DNA of 10,952 nt from CAMBDR01 sp046597185 (GTDB lineage: Bacteria; Pseudomonadota; Gammaproteobacteria; Burkholderiales; Burkholderiaceae_D): NCBI GenBank assembly GCA_046597185.1, contig JBKJLF010000863.1:1-10952 (forward strand). The letters run 5' to 3'. Under the pieces are notes generated by a model. The model made no database searches and had not been told where the DNA came from. It saw only the letters and a program-made list of their open reading frames with translations. Shown here one piece after another: positions 6,315 through 10,952 of the stretch. The translations under genes and the position numbers were made by a program. The stretch's first letter is position 1. Every line of letters starts with the position of its first letter.

Positions 6315-7124
6315 ATGACCCAGCCGCTGGATTACGACAAAAACTTGCCGCTCTACCTGGGCAGCGGCCAGCGTTTTGCCCTGCAAGATGCGCTGGCCTG
6401 TATTGAAGCGGCTTTTGCGCAAAATAAACCCGTGCTCATTTATCTGCATGGTCGCGCGGCTGGCAGGGGCGAACCAAAACGTAGCGTGCAGGATGGCACC
6501 TATGCCGCCTTGCAGGCGTATGGTGCGGCTGTGATTGGTTTTACCTGGGATGCAAATGATAATGGCTATGACATTCAACGCCCGCTCGCCATCAAAGCCG
6601 GGTTTGTACAATTTTTGGATTTGCTGGCGCAGTTTGTGGCGGCCAAGGCGCTGGATTTACCTTCACTGCTGGCGCACAGCATGGGCAATTTATTGATTGC
6701 GGAACTGGCCAATGAAGGATATTTTTTGGCGCAGCCACGCTTCAAACATATCGTCTTGTCGGCCCCTGCCCTGAAAAGTAAAGATCATCATCAATGGCTG
6801 GGGCAAATTCAAGCGGCCAGTCAAGTTTTTGTCACCTATAACCAGCACGACAAAATGCTGCTGGCGCTCGGTGTGGTGACGTTTACCGCCATGCTCGGCA
6901 AAAAACTGGTGTTGCCCCTGGCGGCAAATGCGGCGGTGCAATATGTTGATATTGGCGACTTGCGTGTCAATCATCATTATTTTGTGCCTTCTGGCCAGGA
7001 GAATAAACAAAATCTCAGCACCTTCTTTGCCACCGCACTACGTGGCCAAACCGTGGATTTGGCCACCCTGGCGCGCCCGGTCGCGCTCAATGGCGGGACC
7101 GTGTTTCGCTTGAATAATGGGTAA
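6315..7124 (+). CDS. Alpha/beta hydrolase (DUF900-like serine esterase)
   Basis: A 269-residue protein without a signal peptide or membrane segment, so probably cytoplasmic. The fold shows as strand VLIYLHGRAAG (oxyanion-hole HG), a second strand AVIGFTWDA, and the nucleophile elbow LLAHSMGN with Ser122; the first Gly of GxSxG is Ala here, which is tolerated in this superfamily. Asp179 (in TYNQHDKML) and His220 or His221 (in RVNHHYF) are the likely other triad members. The overall layout resembles the Pfam DUF900 group of putative esterases; the substrate is unknown. The frame is open from a GTG at 6237, but GGAG (6304-6307) lies 7 nt before the ATG at 6315 and the likely promoter lies between, so the shorter form is preferred. 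Neighbours are gene fragments and give no functional hint. Confidence 0.8.
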   Translation: MTQPLDYDKNLPLYLGSGQRFALQDALACIEAAFAQNKPVLIYLHGRAAGRGEPKRSVQDGTYAALQAYGAAVIGFTWDANDNGYDIQRPLAIKAGFVQFLDLLAQFVAAKALDLPSLLAHSMGNLLIAELANEGYFLAQPRFKHIVLSAPALKSKDHHQWLGQIQAASQVFVTYNQHDKMLLALGVVTFTAMLGKKLVLPLAANAAVQYVDIGDLRVNHHYFVPSGQENKQNLSTFFATALRGQTVDLATLARPVALNGGTVFRLNNG

Positions 7125-7142
7125 ATAAGGCGTAAATAAGGC
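7121..7142. repeat. 11-bp tandem duplication at the end of the hydrolase gene
   Basis: GTAAATAAGGC occurs twice in direct succession (7121-7131 and 7132-7142). The first copy contains the stop codon of the hydrolase gene (TAA at 7122-7124). Confidence 0.9.
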
Positions 7143-7345
7143 TTGACGCGCCCGCGTATGCCAGTATTTGGACTGCATCCTGGGACTGGGCCAACATCAG
7201 CCCCGCCGGCACGGTCGATGGCGCTTACTACAATTACCCGGATGTGGCCTTGGGCAACCATTTGGACGGCAAGATTGATAGCGCGTTGTGGTTGTATTAC
7301 TGGCTTGACAGACTCCGCACCTGCACAAAACGCATCTTCAACCCA
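7136..7345 (+). pseudogene. C-terminal scrap of a berberine-bridge-type FAD oxidase
   Basis: One frame between the hydrolase and the GGT-like gene reads as protein with no start: DWANISPAGTVDGAYYNYPD, then LGNHLDGKIDSALWLYYW, LDRLRTCTKRIFNPPSSH. This resembles the C-terminal BBE domain of FAD-linked oxidases (A-Y-x-N-Y-x-D-x-x-L-G, later Y-Y-G-x-N-x-x-R-L-x-x-x-K-x-x-x-D-P-x-x-x-F). The expected Gly after the double Tyr and the Asp of the DP motif are changed (YYW, NP). The FAD-binding N-terminal 350 or more residues are absent and no ribosome site is seen. The frame continues past 7345 only as antisense to the GGT-like gene. The match is from remembered consensus. Confidence 0.5.
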
Positions 7346-7384
7346 CCTTCAAGCCATCTTCAGCTCATCCTCACCCGGCCATTT

Positions 7385-9583
7385 TCAATAACCGCTGGCA
7401 CCGCCGGCACGGCGCGCGTCTGCGGCACCGTGGTAAATCGGAAAGCCGAAACTATCGTATTCCACCGCAATCCCGGCCAAGCCACTCACCAGCCCGGTAT
7501 CGTTGAAGGTGGTGCTGGTATAGCCGTAAGTGCTGCGCATGATGCTAACCAGATTGGCGATGGGGCGACCACTTTCCACTTGCGCGATGGAAGTGCTCAA
7601 GCCTTGCCCGCTCCAGTTATCGGCATTGATGGCCGCTTGCAAATCCATGCCATACACCACATTGCCGAGAAAGGCTTTGATGATGTAATCCGGAATCGGG
7701 CCGCCTCCGGCCGAACCCCACACCAGGCGCAGGCGGTTTTGGCTATCAAACGCAATCGACGGCGAGATCGAGCTGCGCGGGCGTTTGTTGGCGGCATAAC
7801 CGTTGACATCGCTCCCGACTATACCTGCCGAGAAGTTGGACATGGCGTTATTGAGCATCATGCCAGCCGCTTCAATATGCGCGCCCCAGTGGGTGTTGAT
7901 GGTGGTGGTCATGGCCAGCGCATTGCCGTAGCCGTCCACAATGGCCAAACTGCTGGTGGTATTGCCATCGCGCTCGCGCTGCAAACGCTCGCTCGCTTCG
8001 GTATCTTTTTTATAGCTTGATGGCGGGGTTTGCCCGAGCGTGGGGATGGTCGGCACATAAGCGGGCACATAAGCTGGAATGCCTTCGCTCAAACCACCGG
8101 TCATGACCGAACTGCGCGCCACGCCATTGATCAGCCCGGCGCGAAAATCGAGGTAGCTCGGGCTGAGCATGGCCGCCACCCTCTCATTGACGTTGGAAAA
8201 ATCCGGGTCGCCGACAATATTGCGTCGATCCGCATTGGCAAAGCGGCTGGTTTCGGCCGTCAAATAATAAAAGCCGGGGCTGGCGAAAGCTTGTTTGGCC
8301 AGCTCTTTACGCTCCAGCACGCCCAGCGAATACAACACCACAGCACCGCCAAACAAGGGGGCAGGTTGGGTATAAATGCGCTGATCAAAATAGTTACCTA
8401 CCAATGGCGCGCGCTCTTGCGCCCGGTAGTTGGCAAAGTCGCTGGCCACCATCAGACTGGGGATGCGCGCCGGAATAATCGGGGCGGAGGTGGTGCCGGT
8501 TTCGACGTCATAGGTAGCGGGTAAAATCGAGGTGCAGTTATTGCCGTTTTGGGCATTGGTTTTATCCTCCTGAAAGCGGCGCAAAATCGCCGTCACAATC
8601 GGGCCATTGGGGTTATAAAAGGCGGCAACGCCACCGTCGCGCACCAGGCTCATGGTGCTGGCCAGCGGCAGATTTTTGATCAGCGTGCCAATCGGTAAAG
8701 GCTTGACCCCGCTGGTATCGGATAAATCGCAATAACGGGCGCGGATATCTTTATACTGGCAACGCAGCGCGCCCCAGCGGTCACGCGTGCTGTTAAACCA
8801 GGCATTCACGCCGCCCGCATTGAGTGGCGTGCCGGTTTCATCATCAAACACGGTGCCGCTGTTGTAGAGCGATGAATACATGTAATCGGTCATCGGTATG
8901 CCATTTTGTGCCAGCGTGATGGCGTCATCCCATAGCGTATTCCAGGCGCTGCGGCCATGCGCCTTGTGTACCAGATCCAGCACCTTGAGCGTGCCCGGCA
9001 CGCCCGTGGCGCGGCCAGAAATATTCACATTAGCTTGCTGTGCCGACAAACTACCACCCAGCACTTGGCCGGAGCGGCACAGCAAATCGGCACTGGTTGC
9101 CATTTGGTAAATCGAGCTGGTGCCCGCCACGCCGATATTGGCTGGCGCGCTGGCCAGGCCGTCATAGGTATGCACTTTTTTATTGCCAGCGTCGTAGTAG
9201 GTAATCACGCTACCGCCTGCCAGGCCGGAAGCAAACGGTTCCACCACGCCCAACACCGCTTGCACGGCGATGGCGGCATCAATCGCCGAGCCGCCGCGCG
9301 CCAGCACCCGGCAACCAGCGGCCGAGGCAAAAATATCGGCCGAGGCCACCATCATATTGCTGCCCACAATACCCACCGTTTGCTGATACGGGGCACCGCG
9401 TTGCAGGCGGCATTGGCTGGCGTCAAACCCCAGAACCAACGGCGCACTACCGCACAGCGCCAGCGCCAAGGCGGTGCGGACCAAAACCGGGTGAGAACGA
9501 TGGCCAAGTTTCGAGCCGGAAGGGTTGTCATATTTGGCGTTCAGGCTAACATGTGATGGCCTAAAATGTAATAAATGTTCCAT
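7385..9583 (-). CDS. Secreted gamma-glutamyltransferase-family Ntn hydrolase, divergent
   Basis: A 732-residue precursor. A long n-region precedes a hydrophobic core (about 35-52, VLVRTALALALCGSAPLVLG), suggesting Sec export to the periplasm or beyond. The GGT fold is clear: AARGGSAIDAAIAVQA-like LARGGSAIDAAIAVQAVLG (94-112), VEPFASGLAGGS, GRATGVPGTL, and the small-subunit block with Thr542-Thr543 (GNTTSSLAIVDGYGNALAM), TTTINTHWG, RSSISPS (Ser604-605) and GSAGGGPIPDYI. Thr542 is the expected self-processing nucleophile, giving a 191-residue small subunit, nearly the same as E. coli (190). The large subunit is about 150 residues longer than usual, with extra cysteine-containing segments. Key glutamate-binding residues differ: the DxRExAP arginine is Leu143 (DGLASAP), and the M-D-D-F aspartates are Ser582-Asn583; the His after TT is Ser. 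So the substrate may not be glutathione. No Shine-Dalgarno is seen before the ATG at 9583. Confidence 0.85.
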   Translation of the reverse strand: MEHLLHFRPSHVSLNAKYDNPSGSKLGHRSHPVLVRTALALALCGSAPLVLGFDASQCRLQRGAPYQQTVGIVGSNMMVASADIFASAAGCRVLARGGSAIDAAIAVQAVLGVVEPFASGLAGGSVITYYDAGNKKVHTYDGLASAPANIGVAGTSSIYQMATSADLLCRSGQVLGGSLSAQQANVNISGRATGVPGTLKVLDLVHKAHGRSAWNTLWDDAITLAQNGIPMTDYMYSSLYNSGTVFDDETGTPLNAGGVNAWFNSTRDRWGALRCQYKDIRARYCDLSDTSGVKPLPIGTLIKNLPLASTMSLVRDGGVAAFYNPNGPIVTAILRRFQEDKTNAQNGNNCTSILPATYDVETGTTSAPIIPARIPSLMVASDFANYRAQERAPLVGNYFDQRIYTQPAPLFGGAVVLYSLGVLERKELAKQAFASPGFYYLTAETSRFANADRRNIVGDPDFSNVNERVAAMLSPSYLDFRAGLINGVARSSVMTGGLSEGIPAYVPAYVPTIPTLGQTPPSSYKKDTEASERLQRERDGNTTSSLAIVDGYGNALAMTTTINTHWGAHIEAAGMMLNNAMSNFSAGIVGSDVNGYAANKRPRSSISPSIAFDSQNRLRLVWGSAGGGPIPDYIIKAFLGNVVYGMDLQAAINADNWSGQGLSTSIAQVESGRPIANLVSIMRSTYGYTSTTFNDTGLVSGLAGIAVEYDSFGFPIYHGAADARRAGGASGY

Positions 9584-9848
9584 GATATGTTTTTAAATTA
9601 TGTAAGATATTTTAATTGGGATGAATATTGTAACACAATTAATATGAATTTATCATATTTAATTTGCGTGTATGAGCTTATTTGGCAATAGTGCAAGGGC
9701 TGTGGCTGGGGTGAGCAATGGCTGAGGGATGGCTGAGGGATGGCGAAACAGGTGTATTATTCAAGTTGCGTGTGAAACTTGATCGAAGGCTTTTGATTTA
9801 ATCCAAAGTAATGATTTGACTAATTGAAAATGAGTGGAAAGGGACATC
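9584..9848. promoter_or_regulatory. AT-rich divergent intergenic region
   Basis: This gap separates the start codons of the GGT-like gene (minus) and the phosphoesterase gene (plus) and should hold both promoters. Its left part (9590-9665) is strongly AT-rich. On the minus strand TACAAT (9632-9627) is a likely -10 for the GGT-like gene, with only a weak -35. It lies within an inverted repeat ATTGT-3 nt-ACAAT (9627-9639), which is nested in an imperfect outer pair ATATT/AATAT (9625-9645); this could be an operator. For the plus strand, TTGCGT (9766-9771) and other weak elements are present, but no clear promoter could be chosen. Confidence 0.4.
9719..9740. repeat. 11-bp tandem duplication upstream of phosphoesterase gene
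   Basis: ATGGCTGAGGG occurs twice head to tail (9719-9729, 9730-9740), followed by ATGGC of a partial third copy. It lies about 110 bp before the phosphoesterase start codon, in a position where it could change promoter spacing. Confidence 0.9.
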
Positions 9849-10952
9849 ATGAAAATATCTGCCATATTGAGTGTGATTAGTTTGAGTTGGGGCCTGGTTA
9901 TGGGGGGCACTGCTTACAGTAAGGCTTCCGCCAGTGCGGGCAATTTGCCGACGCCTTGTGACCCCGCTGCCAGTAGTGCTGCGCCTGCCAGCGGCGCAAT
10001 ACCTGATCGTGATTGGGACAAATACCCGGTGGTGGCGCAAGTCAATACCAGCCATGATATTTACGCCATCGGCGATACGCATGGTGACCCGGGTCGTTTG
10101 AACAATGTGTTGTTGGCAGCCGGGCTGATTCAAGCGGGTGTGGGGCCGGGCAAATATGGTGATGTGAAATGGGCGGTGGGCAAGGCGGTGTTGGTGGTGA
10201 CGGGCGACATGATCGACAAATATCCGCATGCGCTGGACGTGATTACCTTATTGCGCGCCCTGCAAGCCGATGCTGCCGGCAAAGGCGGGCAGGTGATCAT
10301 TACCATGGGCAACCACGAAGGCGAATTTTTGGCCGATCCGGGCGGCAAGAAAACCTCGATGTTTGCTGGCGAATTAACGGCTGCCAAAATGGATGTGATG
10401 GAAGTGGGCACCTGTAAGGGCGATTTGGGCGCGTTTTTATGTCAGTTACCGATCGCTGCCAAGGTAAATGACTGGTTTTTCAGCCATGGCGGCAATACGG
10501 GTGGGCAAACCATTGCGGCGCTGAGCCAATCGATTCAGGATGGTTATCAACAAAATGGTTTTGCCACCAAGGCATTGGTGGGCTGTAATTCGATTCTGGA
10601 AGCGCGCCTGAACGACAAAGGGCCGGGCAAGCTACCCTGGATTTTCGACAAGGATGCCAAAAGCAATCCGCAAAAATTACTGCAAAAATATGCCAAAGCG
10701 CTGGGGGTGAATCACATGGTACAAGGCCATCAATACGGCAAGGTGGATTTTCTGGATGGGACAAAACGCAAAAAGAAAGAATTTTTCCAGCGCTACGGTT
10801 TGTATTTCCTGATCGATACCGCCATGAGCCGGGGCATAGGCACGGCGATGGATGAGGACGATGACCCCAGCCCGGACAGCAATAGCTATAGCCTGGGCGG
10901 CGCTTTGCACATTACCGTTGCCGTTTGCGCCCCGCTTGGCCCGCTAATGTAC
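9849..10952 (+). CDS. Secreted calcineurin-like metallophosphoesterase (partial, 3' end off window)
   Basis: At least 368 residues, open at the right edge. The N-terminus MKISAILSVISLSWGLVMGG is a signal peptide, with cleavage likely near AYSKASA (about residue 28); a polar Ala/Ser/Pro-rich stretch follows. The metal-binding motifs of the calcineurin-like superfamily appear in order: GDTHGD (75-80), GDMID (119-123), GNHE (154-157), SHGG (His213) and QGHQ (His294). GNHE and the spacing resemble PPP-like bacterial phosphatases (Shewanella-like group) more than nucleases; the arginine after GDxxD (DRG in PPP enzymes) is replaced by Lys-Tyr. It probably acts as a dimetal phosphatase in the periplasm; the substrate is unknown. 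AAAGGGA lies 4 nt before the ATG. An acidic loop (MDEDDDPSPDSNS) near the right edge is unusual. It is divergent from the GGT-like gene and may share control with it. Confidence 0.85.
   Translation, partial: MKISAILSVISLSWGLVMGGTAYSKASASAGNLPTPCDPAASSAAPASGAIPDRDWDKYPVVAQVNTSHDIYAIGDTHGDPGRLNNVLLAAGLIQAGVGPGKYGDVKWAVGKAVLVVTGDMIDKYPHALDVITLLRALQADAAGKGGQVIITMGNHEGEFLADPGGKKTSMFAGELTAAKMDVMEVGTCKGDLGAFLCQLPIAAKVNDWFFSHGGNTGGQTIAALSQSIQDGYQQNGFATKALVGCNSILEARLNDKGPGKLPWIFDKDAKSNPQKLLQKYAKALGVNHMVQGHQYGKVDFLDGTKRKKKEFFQRYGLYFLIDTAMSRGIGTAMDEDDDPSPDSNSYSLGGALHITVAVCAPLGPLMY

Noticed and set aside
7244..8020. 258-residue open frame on the plus strand
   Set aside because: Only its first 30 or so codons (BBE scrap) look like protein; the rest is antisense to the well-supported GGT-like gene.

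Overview
The window looks like chromosomal DNA of a Gram-negative bacterium, most likely a betaproteobacterium. Base composition is moderately GC-rich. Two proteins carry Sec-type signal peptides, the terminal oxidase is a two-subunit cytochrome bd of the short-Q-loop (cyanide-insensitive) type, and one protein joins a GAF domain to a MshEN-like domain, an arrangement I associate with betaproteobacterial GspE/PilB-like ATPases. The genus cannot be fixed from the sequence alone. No rRNA, tRNA, CRISPR array or insertion sequence was seen.

Left part (1-2590, minus strand): a partial LysE/RhtB-family exporter lies just downstream of a GAF + MshEN-like protein that lacks the ATPase domain usually attached to this module. 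The GAF gene has a good -10 box and a leader with three complementary segments that could form either a terminator-like hairpin or a Shine-Dalgarno-masking hairpin. Upstream is a wreck of a Roco (Roc-COR) GTPase: its P-loop and DFGG motifs are intact, but it seems to have lost the G4/G5 part of Roc and most of COR, and an in-frame stop cuts its conserved C-terminus.

Middle (2560-5872): a Phd/YefM-type antitoxin survives with a good promoter, but its toxin is reduced to a 30-codon stub. A XRE-family regulator converges on it and is divergent from cydA. The cydA and cydB genes overlap by 8 bp and encode a complete CIO-type quinol oxidase; no cydX or cydDC is present here.

Right part (5873-10952): a stub of an MFS transporter carries an 11-G tract and a 9-bp tandem repeat. 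Then come an intact alpha/beta hydrolase, the C-terminal scrap of a berberine-bridge-type FAD oxidase, a long secreted gamma-glutamyltransferase-family Ntn hydrolase with altered substrate-binding residues (minus strand), and a divergently transcribed secreted calcineurin-like phosphoesterase that runs off the window end.

The overall picture is of intact single genes and one oxidase operon separated by at least four eroded genes. I see no multi-gene novel system. The items most worth a second look are the GAF-gene leader, the eroded Roco gene, the divergent GGT-like enzyme and the slippage-prone repeats.
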